Source of the DNA: JALYQB01 sp035640155
GTDB lineage: Bacteria; Actinomycetota; Actinomycetes; Mycobacteriales; Pseudonocardiaceae
NCBI GenBank assembly: GCA_035640155.1
Contig: DASQWR010000240.1
Location: 24,156 to 88,155 of the forward strand
DNA length: 64,000 nt
Reading direction: 5' to 3'
The position numbers and the translations under genes were made by a program. Positions 8,755 to 16,534 of the stretch are shown here, piece by piece; the stretch's first letter is position 1; each line of letters starts with the position of its first letter. The notes below the pieces were generated by a model. It was not told where the DNA came from. It made no database searches and saw only the letters and a list, made by a program, of their open reading frames with translations.

Positions 8755-9708
8755 TCAGCGTCCCCAGCGGGCGAACTCCCACGCGTCGGCGACGATGGCG
8801 GCGAGCTCGGCCCGCTCAGGCTTCCACCCCAGGTCGGTGCGAGCCCGTTCACTCGACGCGATGAGCACCGCGGGGTCCCCGGGGCGGCGCCGGGCGACCT
8901 CGGCCGGGATCGGGTGACCGGTGACCTCCCGGCAGGTCTGCACCACCTGGTGCACCGAGAACCCGGTGCCGTTGCCGAGGTTGTAGATCCGGTGCTCGCC
9001 GGGCACGGCACGGAAGAGGGCCAGCTCGTGGGCGTCGGCGAGGTCCACCACGTGGATGTAGTCCCGGACGCAGGTGCCGTCCAGGGTGGGCCAGTCGTCA
9101 CCGAACACCATGATCTTCTCTCGCCGGCCCTGCGCCACCTGCAGCACCAGCGGGATGAGGTGCGTCTCGGGGCAGTGCCGCTCGCCGCGCCGGCCGTAGG
9201 CACCCGCCACGTTGAAGTAGCGCAGGCTCACCGCCGCGACACCGTGCGCGGCGGCGTAGGAGCTGATCGCGTGGTCGATTGCGAGCTTGGTCGCGCCGTA
9301 GGTGTTGGTCGGGACGGCCGGGTCGATTTCGGGAATCGGCACCGTCTCCGGCTCGCCGTAGGTGGCCGCGGTGGAGGAGAACACCAGCCGTGGGGTGCCG
9401 TGCTCGCGCATGGCTTCCAGCAACCGCACCGAGGCCACCACGTTACCCAGCCAGTACAGTTGCGGATCGGTCATCGACTCGCCCACCAGCGAGCGAGCGG
9501 CGAAGTGCAGGACGCCGTCGAACCCCTCGGCGAGGACCGCGCCCGCCTCGGCGACGTCGCCTGGCACGAGGCGGGCGCCGTCGGGGACGGCATCCGCATG
9601 GCCGGTGCACAGGTTGTCGAGCACCACCACCTCGTGCCCCGCCTCGAGCAGCCGGGCGGCGCACACGCTGCCGACGTACCCGGCACCTCCGGTGACCAGG
9701 AGCTTCAT
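8755..9708 (-). CDS. galE: UDP-glucose 4-epimerase
   Basis: Interconverts UDP-glucose and UDP-galactose with bound NAD; an extended short-chain dehydrogenase of 317 residues. Evidence: Rossmann motif VTGGAGYVGS at the N-terminus, the SSTAATYG serine segment, and YGATKLAIDHAI containing the catalytic YxxxK. Further marks are SLRYFNVAGA, VRDYIHVVDLADAH and YNLGNGTGFSV. The ATG at 9708 places the Rossmann strand at residue 1 as in homologues; an alternative GTG at 9750 overlaps the ideR stop as GTGA and would add 14 residues. It lies directly downstream of ideR on the same strand. The dtxR-galE pair is a known arrangement in corynebacteria, so co-transcription is likely. UDP-galactose would feed envelope glycans. 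Confidence 0.95.
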   Translation of the reverse strand: MKLLVTGGAGYVGSVCAARLLEAGHEVVVLDNLCTGHADAVPDGARLVPGDVAEAGAVLAEGFDGVLHFAARSLVGESMTDPQLYWLGNVVASVRLLEAMREHGTPRLVFSSTAATYGEPETVPIPEIDPAVPTNTYGATKLAIDHAISSYAAAHGVAAVSLRYFNVAGAYGRRGERHCPETHLIPLVLQVAQGRREKIMVFGDDWPTLDGTCVRDYIHVVDLADAHELALFRAVPGEHRIYNLGNGTGFSVHQVVQTCREVTGHPIPAEVARRRPGDPAVLIASSERARTDLGWKPERAELAAIVADAWEFARWGR

Positions 9709-9746
9709 CCGCGGCGTCGACATCGGTGGCGAGGTCGGCGTGGGCG

Positions 9747-10442
9747 TCACCGGAGGCGGACCAGCACGGCGTGTGCCACCGAGCTGGACACCTCGACGAC
9801 GGATCCGCCGCCGTGCAACGCCACGAGTGATCCGGCCCGTTGCTGCGCGGAGACGTCGATCTCGTTGCCCGGTACCGCGTCGACCTTGTGCAGCTCGGCC
9901 ATCAGGGTCGGGTCGAGCTGGATGTGCTCGGCGATCCGCCGGATCTCGACGCGTCCTCCGCCGCGGCGCGACACCTCGTCCAGCCGGAGCAGGTCCGGGT
10001 CGATGGCGGGGGCGGGCTCGCCCAGACCCAGCTCATCCAACCCCGGGATCGGGTTGCCGTAGGGCGAGACGGTCGGGTTGTCCAGCAGCGCCACCAGCTT
10101 GCGCTCCACGGCCTCGCTCATCACGTGTTCCCACCGGCACGCCTCGGAGTGCACCTGCTCCCACTCGAGGCCGATCACGTCGATCAGCAGCCGCTCGGCG
10201 AGGCGATGCTTGCGCATCACCGACACCGCCCGGTTGCGCCCGTTCGCCGTCAGCTCCAGGTGCCGGTCGTCGGCCACCACGAGCAGCCCGTCCCGCTCCA
10301 TCCGGGCCACCGTCTGGCTCACGGTGGGGCCGCTCTGCGCGAGCCGTTCGGCGATGCGTGCGCGCAGCGGAACGACGCCCTCCTCCTCCAGCTCGTATAT
10401 GGTGCGGAGGTACATCTCCGTGGTGTCGATGAGATCGTTCAC
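9747..10442 (-). CDS. ideR: Iron-dependent transcriptional repressor (DtxR family)
   Basis: The 231-residue metalloregulator binds Fe2+ and represses iron-uptake genes at palindromic iron boxes. The N-terminal winged helix reads NDLIDTTEMYLRTIYELEEE, then ERLAQSGPTVSQTVARMERDGL (recognition helix). The metal-binding and dimerisation domain contains the two-metal motif SEACRWEHVMSEAVE with the expected Cys and His residues. The C-terminal 70 residues form the SH3-like (FeoA-like) domain. The GTG start at 10442 corresponds to the ATG-NDL start of mycobacterial IdeR. The nearby order sigB, ideR matches Rv2710-Rv2711, though here a rhodanese and acuC intervene. No iron box was found upstream. Confidence 0.96.
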   Translation of the reverse strand: MNDLIDTTEMYLRTIYELEEEGVVPLRARIAERLAQSGPTVSQTVARMERDGLLVVADDRHLELTANGRNRAVSVMRKHRLAERLLIDVIGLEWEQVHSEACRWEHVMSEAVERKLVALLDNPTVSPYGNPIPGLDELGLGEPAPAIDPDLLRLDEVSRRGGGRVEIRRIAEHIQLDPTLMAELHKVDAVPGNEIDVSAQQRAGSLVALHGGGSVVEVSSSVAHAVLVRLR

Positions 10443-10539
10443 GGCTACCCCGTTCGTCAGCGTCCATCGTAGCCGCCCCCGGTGATCATTCGTCGGTGCG
10501 GGCGGCAGGGGAACCCGCTGCGGTGCGAGGATCCTCCGC

Positions 10540-11406
10540 ATGCACCCCGTGATCAGCCCGGACGAGCTCGCGCGGCTCCTGGCCGGCCCCGCACCCCCCG
10601 CCGTGCTCGATGTGCGCTGGACGCTGGGCGGACCGGCCGGCCGGGACGAGTACGACGCCGGGCACCTACCGGGTGCGCAGTTCCTCGACGTCGACACCGA
10701 CCTCGCGGGCCCGGCGGGCTCCGGGGGTCGGCACCCGCTGCCCGACCCCGCCGCGCTGCAGGAGGCACTGCGCGCCGCCGGCGTGCGATCGGAGCGGTCG
10801 GTCGTCGCCTACGACTCCGCGGACGGTTCGGTGGCGGCCCGGGCCTGGTGGTTGCTGCGCTGGGCGGGGCACCGCGACGTCGCGGTGCTCGACGGCGGCT
10901 ACCGCGCCTGGACCGCGCACGGCCTGCCGGTCAGCACCCGGCCCGCTGCGTCCGAGCCGGGGACGCTCACCGTGCGACCGGGCGCGATGCCGGTGCTCGA
11001 CACCGGGCAGGCCGCGGCACTCGCCCGCGACGGGGTGCTGCTCGACGCTCGGGCGCCGGCCCGCTACCGCGGAGAGGAGGAACCGATCGACCCGCGGGCC
11101 GGGCACGTGCCCGGTGCCCGCAGTGCCCCGTTCACCGCGCTTACCGACGCGGACGGCCGGTGGCTGCCCCCGCAGCACGTGCGGGAGCTCGCGGCTGGCT
11201 GGGGACTCGCGGCTGGCTGGGGACCCGCGGGACACTCGGTCGGCGCCTACTGCGGCTCCGGTGTCACGGCCTGTGCTCTGGTGCTGGCCTTGGAGCACGC
11301 CGGCATCACCGATCCCGACCACCCGGTGGCGCTCTACTCGGGGTCGTGGTCCCAGTGGTGCACCGACCCGTCGCGTCCGGTGGCGACCGGACCCAAGCCC
11401 GGCTAG
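10540..11406 (+). CDS. sseA: Thiosulfate/3-mercaptopyruvate sulfurtransferase (tandem rhodanese)
   Basis: The 288-residue protein has two rhodanese domains. The N-terminal, non-catalytic one contains VISPDELARLL, AVLDVRWTLGG, YDAGHLPGAQFLDVD and VVAYDSADG, with Asp where a catalytic Cys would be. The C-terminal one carries the active-site loop YCGSGVTAC with the persulfide-forming Cys, preceded by GHVPGARSAP. CGSG(V/I)TA is the signature of the thiosulfate/3-mercaptopyruvate group. Residues 219-230 contain a direct duplication (LAAGWG twice) encoded by an 18-bp tandem repeat. The gene is divergent from ideR across a 97-bp spacer and lies 79 bp upstream of acuC. Confidence 0.9.
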   Translation: MHPVISPDELARLLAGPAPPAVLDVRWTLGGPAGRDEYDAGHLPGAQFLDVDTDLAGPAGSGGRHPLPDPAALQEALRAAGVRSERSVVAYDSADGSVAARAWWLLRWAGHRDVAVLDGGYRAWTAHGLPVSTRPAASEPGTLTVRPGAMPVLDTGQAAALARDGVLLDARAPARYRGEEEPIDPRAGHVPGARSAPFTALTDADGRWLPPQHVRELAAGWGLAAGWGPAGHSVGAYCGSGVTACALVLALEHAGITDPDHPVALYSGSWSQWCTDPSRPVATGPKPG

Positions 11407-11485
11407 CGCACCAGCCTGGTCAACACATCGCGGGGCCGGCGCGGAGGGATGCGACCGCGCTGGCCGGGGCGGTAGCGTCTCGGCC

Positions 11486-12694
11486 ATGTCGAGCTCCGCC
11501 ATCGTGCGGTCCGCTGCCGCCGAGCGGTCCGCCGCCGTGGTATGGGACGAGGCATTCCTGGCCTATGACCTGGGTGGCCACCACCCGCTCGACCCGGTCC
11601 GGCTGGACCTGACGATGCGCTTGGCGCGCTCGCTCGGGGTGCTCGACGGCGTGCAGCCCCTCGCCCCGGTGGTCGCGACCGAGGAGCAGCTGCTGGCCGC
11701 GCACTCGGCCGAGTACCTCGACGCGGTACGGGCCGCCCCGAAGGTGCGGTTCCCGGTCGGGCACGGTCTCGGCACCTCGGACAACCCGGTGTTCGCCGGG
11801 ATGCACGAGGCGTCGGCGCTGGTGGCCGGGGGTTCGGTCCTCGCCGCCGAGCAGATCTCCTCGGGCCGGGTGCGGCGGGCGGTGAACATCGCAGGTGGGC
11901 TGCACCACGCGATGCGTGACCACGCGTCCGGCTTCTGCGTCTACAACGACTGTGTGCTCGCGATCCGGCACCTGCTCGACCACGGCGCTGCCCGGGTGGC
12001 CTACGTGGACGTCGATGTGCACCACGGGGACGGGGTGCAGGTCGCGTTCTTCGACGACCCCCGGGTGCTCACCATCTCGCTGCACCAGCACCCGGACACG
12101 TTGTGGCCCGGCTCCGGACGCCCCGGCGAGATCGGCAAGGATCCCGCGGCGGGGTGCGCGGTGAACGTCGCGCTGCCGCCCGGCACCGGCGACTCCGGCT
12201 GGCTGCGTGCCTTTCACGCGGTGGTGCCCGGGCTGCTGCGCTCCTTCGCTCCGGACGTTCTGGTGACCCAACACGGCGCCGACACCCACGCCGAGGACCC
12301 GCTCGCCGACCTCGCGCTGTCGGTGGATGGCCAGCGCGCCGCGCAGCAGGCGCTGCGGGCGCTGGCCGAGGAGGTCGCAGGCGGCCGCTGGCTCGCGCTG
12401 GGCGGCGGGGGGTACTCGTTGTTCCGGGTGGTGCCACGGTCCTGGACCCACCTGCTGGCCACTGTGCTGGACCGCGACCTGGACCCGGACACCCCGGTGC
12501 CCCCGCAGTGGACGGCGTACACCGCCGAGCTGGCCCGCGGGGCACGGCTGCCGTCGTCGATGACCGACGGGCTCGACCCGGAGTGGACGACGTGGGACGG
12601 CGCCGGTGACACCGGCGTGGACCGCGGGATCCGGGAGACCCGTCGCGCGGTGTACCCGATGCACGGCCTGGACCCCGATGACCCCCGGGACTGA
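11486..12694 (+). CDS. acuC: Acetoin utilization protein AcuC / class I-like zinc deacetylase
   Basis: The 402-residue arginase/deacetylase-fold hydrolase of the histone-deacetylase superfamily is expected to deacetylate lysines (acetyl-CoA synthetase in Bacillus). Motifs in order: DLGGHHPLDPVRL, NIAGGLHHAMRDHASGFCVY, VAYVDVDVHHGDGVQ (Asp-x-His zinc ligands), TQHGADTHAEDPLADL (third zinc ligand) and ALGGGGYSLF. Family length is normal. The ATG at 11486 matches the onset of similarity. It follows the sulfurtransferase and converges on sigB across about 208 bp that hold only a short open frame and no convincing hairpin. Confidence 0.92.
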   Translation: MSSSAIVRSAAAERSAAVVWDEAFLAYDLGGHHPLDPVRLDLTMRLARSLGVLDGVQPLAPVVATEEQLLAAHSAEYLDAVRAAPKVRFPVGHGLGTSDNPVFAGMHEASALVAGGSVLAAEQISSGRVRRAVNIAGGLHHAMRDHASGFCVYNDCVLAIRHLLDHGAARVAYVDVDVHHGDGVQVAFFDDPRVLTISLHQHPDTLWPGSGRPGEIGKDPAAGCAVNVALPPGTGDSGWLRAFHAVVPGLLRSFAPDVLVTQHGADTHAEDPLADLALSVDGQRAAQQALRALAEEVAGGRWLALGGGGYSLFRVVPRSWTHLLATVLDRDLDPDTPVPPQWTAYTAELARGARLPSSMTDGLDPEWTTWDGAGDTGVDRGIRETRRAVYPMHGLDPDDPRD

Positions 12695-12902
12695 GATGCC
12701 CGGGACCATGTGGGCCGTGCCAGAGCCTGGGGGGATGAGTCGGAAGGCCGGGCCCCGCCCCGACGGGCCCGACCTCCCGGGGCGCGCGACGCGGAGGGGT
12801 GGCCGCAGCATCGCGTGAGTCTCTGTCTACTGACAGTGCCCGGCCGATCGCTACGAGTCAACGCGGCCGTTCGGGCGAAAAGCGGTGACGGAGAGTCAGG
12901 CC

Positions 12903-13877
12903 TCAGCTGGCGTAAGCCCGCAGTCGCTCGGCGCGGTCGCCCTGGCGGAGCTTGGCCATCACCTCGCGCTCGATCTGGCGGACCCGCTCCCGGGACAGCC
13001 CGAAGCGCTTGCCGATCTGGTCCAGCGTCCGGGGCTGCCCGTCGTCCAGGCCGTAGCGCAGCCGGATGACGTTCTGCTCGCGCTCGTCGAGGGTGGCCAG
13101 CACGCGGCGTAGGTCGTCCTGCAGGAAACCGGAGATCACCGCGGACTCAGCGTCGGCCGCTTCGGAGTCTTCGATGAAGTCCCCGAGCGGAGCCTCCTCC
13201 TCGGCGCCGACCGGCATGTCCAGGCTCACCGGATCCCGGGAGTGGTCGAGCAGGTCGGAGATCTTCTCCGCGGGGATCCCGGTCTCGGCCGAGAGCTCCT
13301 CGTGGGTGGCTTCCCGGCCGGACCGCTGGTGCAGGTCCCGCTTGACCCGGGCGAGCTTGTTGACCTGCTCGACCAGGTGGACGGGGAGCCGGATCGTGCG
13401 GCTCTGGTCGGCCATGCCGCGGGTGATGGCCTGGCGGATCCACCAGGTGGCGTAGGTGGAGAACTTGAAGCCCTTGGTGTAGTCGAACTTCTCCACCGCC
13501 CGGATCAACCCCAGGTTGCCTTCCTGGATGAGGTCCAGCAGCGGCATGCCACGTCCGGTATAGCGCTTGGCCAGCGACACCACCAGGCGCAGGTTCGCCT
13601 CCAGCAGGTGGTCCTTGGCGCGCTGACCCTCGCGCACCAGCTGGCGCAGGTCTGCCCGGCGGGTGGGGGAGATCCGCGCTCCGGAGTCGAGCACATGACG
13701 GGCAAAGACACCGGCCTCGATCCGCTTGGCGAGATCGACCTCGTCCTGCGCAGTGAGCAGCGCGGTGCGTCCGATACCGTTGAGGTAGACGCGCACCAGG
13801 TCGGCGGCCGGGCTCTGCGCGTCGAGGTCGGCCTCGGTGGCGCTGGGCCGCTCGCCGGAGATCTGCGCGGCGGTCAT
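12903..13877 (-). CDS. sigB: RNA polymerase sigma factor SigB (group 2, principal-like)
   Basis: The 324-residue sigma-70 family factor shows region 1.2/2.1 (DLVRVYLNGIGRTALL, DEVDLAKRIEAGV), region 2 (NLRLVVSLAKRYTGRGMPL, FSTYATWWIRQAITR), region 3 (EELSAETGIPAEKISDLL) and region 4 (NVIRLRYGLDDGQPRTLDQI, GLSRERVRQIEREVMAKL). It lacks the long N-terminal region 1.1 seen in SigA at 27.5-28.9 kb, so it is the alternative, stress/stationary-type paralogue. The ATG at 13877 is preceded by AGGGAGG with a 5-6 base spacer. A candidate ECF-type promoter lies upstream at 13910-13937. Position next to the DUF3039/DUF3099/YihY genes matches Rv2710-Rv2707 of M. tuberculosis. Confidence 0.96.
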   Translation of the reverse strand: MTAAQISGERPSATEADLDAQSPAADLVRVYLNGIGRTALLTAQDEVDLAKRIEAGVFARHVLDSGARISPTRRADLRQLVREGQRAKDHLLEANLRLVVSLAKRYTGRGMPLLDLIQEGNLGLIRAVEKFDYTKGFKFSTYATWWIRQAITRGMADQSRTIRLPVHLVEQVNKLARVKRDLHQRSGREATHEELSAETGIPAEKISDLLDHSRDPVSLDMPVGAEEEAPLGDFIEDSEAADAESAVISGFLQDDLRRVLATLDEREQNVIRLRYGLDDGQPRTLDQIGKRFGLSRERVRQIEREVMAKLRQGDRAERLRAYAS

Positions 13878-13909
13878 CGGATCCCTCCCTGAGTACGGTG
13901 TCACTGGCA

Positions 13910-13937
13910 CAACGCTCCGGCCCGGGATTCCGTTCCC
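13910..13937 (-). promoter_or_regulatory. Candidate ECF (SigE/SigH-type) promoter of sigB
   Basis: On the minus strand GGGAAC (13937-13932) is followed after 17 bases by CGTTG (13914-13910), which fits the GGAAC-N16/17-cGTT pattern recognised by actinobacterial stress ECF sigma factors. The -10 element ends 32 bases before the sigB ATG. sigB of M. tuberculosis is known to be driven by SigE/SigH-type promoters. Confidence 0.6.
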
Positions 13938-13979
13938 GAGCCCCTGCGAGGCGGCTGGCGGGCGCCCACCACGACCAGC

Positions 13980-14405
13980 TCAGACCTCGACCAGCACCGT
14001 GAACGGCCCGTCGTTCACGGTGCGTACCGCCATCGGGGCGCCGAAGCGACCGGTGACCACGGGGGCACCGCGCTCCCGGAGCCTGCGCACGACGTCCGCC
14101 ACGAGCGGCTCGGCCTGCTCCGGGCGGGCGGCCGCCGCATAGGAGGGGCGCCGGCCCTTGCCGGTGGTGGCGTACAGGGTGAACTGGCTCACCACCAGCA
14201 GGCCCGCCCCGGTCTCCGCGCAGGAGCGCTCACCGCGCAGGATGCGCAGCTCGTGGAGCTTGCGGGCCATCGTCGTCGCCTGCTCCGACCCGTCGTCGTG
14301 GGTGACGCCCAGCAGCACCAGCAGCCCGGAGCCGGCCAGCTCACCCACGACCTCGCCGTCCACCGAGACCGAGGCCTCGAGGACGCGACTGACCACGGCC
14401 CTCAT
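13980..14405 (-). CDS. dtd: D-aminoacyl-tRNA deacylase
   Basis: Hydrolyses D-amino acids mischarged on tRNA, recycling the tRNA. The 141-residue chain is of normal family length and starts MRAVVSRVLEASVSVDGEVV. It contains the SQFTLYATTGKGRRPSY motif and the C-terminal NDGPFTVLVE with the cross-subunit Gly-cisPro pair (GP) that excludes L-amino acids. The ATG overlaps the stop codon of the upstream PP2C gene as ATGA, so the two are translationally coupled. It lies upstream of sigB with about 100 bp between them. Confidence 0.95.
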   Translation of the reverse strand: MRAVVSRVLEASVSVDGEVVGELAGSGLLVLLGVTHDDGSEQATTMARKLHELRILRGERSCAETGAGLLVVSQFTLYATTGKGRRPSYAAAARPEQAEPLVADVVRRLRERGAPVVTGRFGAPMAVRTVNDGPFTVLVEV

Positions 14406-15226
14406 GCCTCCAGCCTGGCCAGGGGCGGGAAGGGCACCACCGCGACGGTGATGTCGTCGTGTCCCCCGCCGTCCAGCGCGATCGCGGTCAGCACCCTGGC
14501 GGCCGCCAGCGGGTCCTCGTGGGCCAGCGGCAACGCGGCCGCGGCGATGGTCTCGGCGTCGTCCAGGTAGTGCCACAACCCGTCGCTGCAGACCAGTATC
14601 ACGCCGGGCCCCTCGGGTTCGAGGGTGACGACGTGCGGGTCCACCTCGCCGGCGCTGCCCCCGAGCCAGCGGGTGATCACGCTGGCCCCCGGGTGGCGGC
14701 GAGCGGCCTCCTCGGTGAGCAGCCCGGCACCCACCATCTCCGCAGTCCACGAGTCGTCCGTTGTGAGCTTTCGTGACGAGGTGTCGGACAGCCAGTAGGC
14801 ACGGCTGTCACCGACCCACCCGACGGTGACCGACGTGGCGGCGACAACGGCGGAGACGTAGGTGCATGACGGCTTGTGCACCGTCTCGGAGCCCGCCTGG
14901 TCGGCCGCCGCGCGTGCAGCGGCGGCCACCGCGGCCCTGGTGGCCACGTCGCTGTCGCCATCGGGGAGCTCCTCGACCAACACCGCCGCGGCGGTGCGGG
15001 CGGCGGCCAGCGAGGCGCGCTCCGGGTGCTCCGAGGACGACACCCCGTCGCAGACCACCGCCACGACGGCCACCGGGCGGGCGAGCACGGCGAGCGCCAT
15101 CGCGTCCTCGTTGCGGCGGTGTCGGCGCCCCCGGTCGCTGACCCCACCGACCCCACTCGATCCGAGCTCGACGCGGTCCCGGGCGGCGGTGTCGGCCTGC
15201 CAGACGAGAGTCACGGAGCCACTCAT
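14402..15226 (-). CDS. PP2C-family protein serine/threonine phosphatase
   Basis: The 274-residue metal-dependent phosphatase has all the usual motifs: SDRGRRHRRNEDAMAL, VAVVCDGVSSSEHPERAS (metal-binding DG), VGWVGDSRAYWL, ILVCSDGLWHYLDD and GGHDDITVAVV. No transmembrane segment is present, so it acts in the cytoplasm, probably reversing Hanks-type kinase phosphorylation. The ATG at 15226 has GGAGGGG seven bases upstream, and the longer open frame upstream is antisense to the HhH-GPD gene and rejected. The gene is coupled to dtd by ATGA and divergent from the HhH-GPD gene across 54 bp. Confidence 0.92.
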   Translation of the reverse strand: MSGSVTLVWQADTAARDRVELGSSGVGGVSDRGRRHRRNEDAMALAVLARPVAVVAVVCDGVSSSEHPERASLAAARTAAAVLVEELPDGDSDVATRAAVAAAARAAADQAGSETVHKPSCTYVSAVVAATSVTVGWVGDSRAYWLSDTSSRKLTTDDSWTAEMVGAGLLTEEAARRHPGASVITRWLGGSAGEVDPHVVTLEPEGPGVILVCSDGLWHYLDDAETIAAAALPLAHEDPLAAARVLTAIALDGGGHDDITVAVVPFPPLARLEA

Positions 15227-15280
15227 GTCCGCCCCTCCGATCCGCAGCGCCCCGTTGGCCGCGCGTGTCACCATCAGGGC

Positions 15281-15853
15281 ATGAGGCGTGTGTTGCATCT
15301 TACCCAGGACGACGCGGCCGACGCGCTGCTCTCGGACAGCTGGCTCGCGCTGCTGATCGGCATGCTGCTCGACCAGCAGATCCCGATGGAACAGGCGTTC
15401 CGTGGTCCCCGCACGCTCGCGGAGCGTCTCGGCGGTCTCGACGCCCGGAGCATCGCGGCGACCGATCCGGACGTGCTGGCGGCGGCGTGTGCCGGTCCGC
15501 CCGCCGTGCACCGCTTTCCCGGCTCGATGGCAAAACGGATCCACGCCCTCTGCGAACACCTCGTGGCGGAGCACGGCGGGGCGGTGGAGGAGCTGTGGAC
15601 CGCGGGGGAGCCCTACGGACCGGAGGTGCTGCGGCGGTTGCGGAACCTGCCGGGGTTCGGCGAGCAGAAGGCGCAGATATTCCTGGCGTTGCTCGGAAAG
15701 CAGTGTGGCGTCCGGCCGACGGGATGGCGCGAGGCAGCCGGGCGCTACGGCGAGGACGGCGTGCACCGTTCGATCGCCGATGTGGTCGACGCCCGTTCCG
15801 TCGAGCAGGTCCGCGCGTTCAAGAAGCAGGCCAAGGCTGCCGCGAAGCGGTGA
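15281..15853 (+). CDS. HhH-GPD family base-excision repair-like protein (TIGR03252 type)
   Basis: The 190-residue protein belongs to the actinobacterial HhH-GPD family that includes DNA glycosylase relatives. It shows LLSDSWLALLIGMLLDQQIPM near the N-terminus, and a helix-hairpin-helix LRRLRNLPGFGEQKAQIFL at about residues 117-135, which would contact DNA backbone. The C-terminus is Lys/Ala-rich (KKQAKAAAKR). The four-cysteine iron-sulfur loop of EndoIII/MutY is absent. A catalytic Lys/Asp pair could not be placed with confidence, so glycosylase activity is an inference from the fold. The ATG at 15281 directly precedes the first conserved residues. Confidence 0.85.
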   Translation: MRRVLHLTQDDAADALLSDSWLALLIGMLLDQQIPMEQAFRGPRTLAERLGGLDARSIAATDPDVLAAACAGPPAVHRFPGSMAKRIHALCEHLVAEHGGAVEELWTAGEPYGPEVLRRLRNLPGFGEQKAQIFLALLGKQCGVRPTGWREAAGRYGEDGVHRSIADVVDARSVEQVRAFKKQAKAAAKR

Positions 15854-15911
15854 CCACCTCGTCCGACGCTCCGCGCCGGATGGTGGGAGCATGGAGCGAG
15901 GAGGTGGTCTG

Positions 15912-16244
15912 GTGAACGAGTCGCGCGGTCACGCCCATGGCGCTCGGAACGACGCTCCGGTCCTCATCACGCAGGCAGAGCCGTCCTACGCCGATCAGTT
16001 CGCTCAGCGGCGACGCAAGTACGCGATCATCATGCTGGCGCGCATCCCGTGCCTGGCGCTGGCCGGCGTCTTCTACCAGACATGGTGGTTGGCGCTGACC
16101 TTCGTGCTCCTCTCGGTGCCGCTGCCGTGGATCGCCGTGCTCATCGCCAACGACCGACCGCCGCGCAAGACGGAGAACGCGAACCGCTTCCGCCAGCGAT
16201 CCCGGGAGCTGGAGTCGCGGGAACACACAGTCATCGAGAGCTGA
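15912..16244 (+). CDS. DUF3099 family small membrane protein
   Basis: The 110-residue protein has the DUF3099 opening VLITQAEPSYADQFAQRRRK, followed by two predicted membrane helices (about residues 44-62, IIMLARIPCLALAGVFYQ, and 66-84, WWLALTFVLLSVPLPWIAVL) and a basic cytoplasmic tail. The GTG at 15912 was chosen because GAGGAGG lies 8 bases upstream; an ATG at 15891 would add seven residues. By position it matches Rv2709. No function is known. Confidence 0.85.
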   Translation: MNESRGHAHGARNDAPVLITQAEPSYADQFAQRRRKYAIIMLARIPCLALAGVFYQTWWLALTFVLLSVPLPWIAVLIANDRPPRKTENANRFRQRSRELESREHTVIES

Positions 16245-16264
16245 ACGAGCCTCCATGCGGCATC

Positions 16265-16528
16265 ATGGAGCTCGTGAGCGCGCCGACCACAACGCTGCCC
16301 GATGTCGACACCCGCGGCGAGGAGACCGACCGCACCGGTGACGACGTCCCGAAGATGTTCCACTACGTGCGCAAGAACCAGATCGCCGAGAGCGCGGTCA
16401 TGGGTAGCCACGTGGTCGCCCTGTGTGGGGAGGTGTTCCCCGTCACCAGGTCGCCGAAGCCGGGTTCCCCGGTCTGCCCGGAGTGCAAGGAGGTCTTCGA
16501 CTCGCTCCCGCGGGGCGGCGGGGACTGA
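16265..16528 (+). CDS. DUF3039 family protein
   Basis: The 87-residue soluble protein has the DUF3039 core MFHYVRKNQIAESAVMGSHV, then VALCGEVFPVTRSPKPGSP and VCPECKEVFDSLP with a CxxC pair. The three cysteines plus His could bind zinc. It matches Rv2708c by position and follows the DUF3099 gene by 20 bases. An in-frame GTG at 16274 is an alternative start. It ends 6 bases from the convergent YihY gene. No function is established. Confidence 0.87.
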   Translation: MELVSAPTTTLPDVDTRGEETDRTGDDVPKMFHYVRKNQIAESAVMGSHVVALCGEVFPVTRSPKPGSPVCPECKEVFDSLPRGGGD

Positions 16529-16534
16529 GCGCGG

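Noticed and set aside
8728..10062. A long plus-strand frame antisense to galE and ideR
   Set aside because: Composition is typical of an antisense shadow, and both minus-strand genes have complete family motifs.
10443..10539. Possible IdeR iron box in the ideR/sulfurtransferase spacer
   Set aside because: No TTAGGTTAGGCTAACCTAA-like palindrome is present there.
12735..12818. A 27-codon frame (MSRKAGPRPDGPDLPGRATR...) between acuC and sigB
   Set aside because: Basic, proline-rich composition as in random frames, no ribosome-binding site and no recognised family; kept as non-coding.
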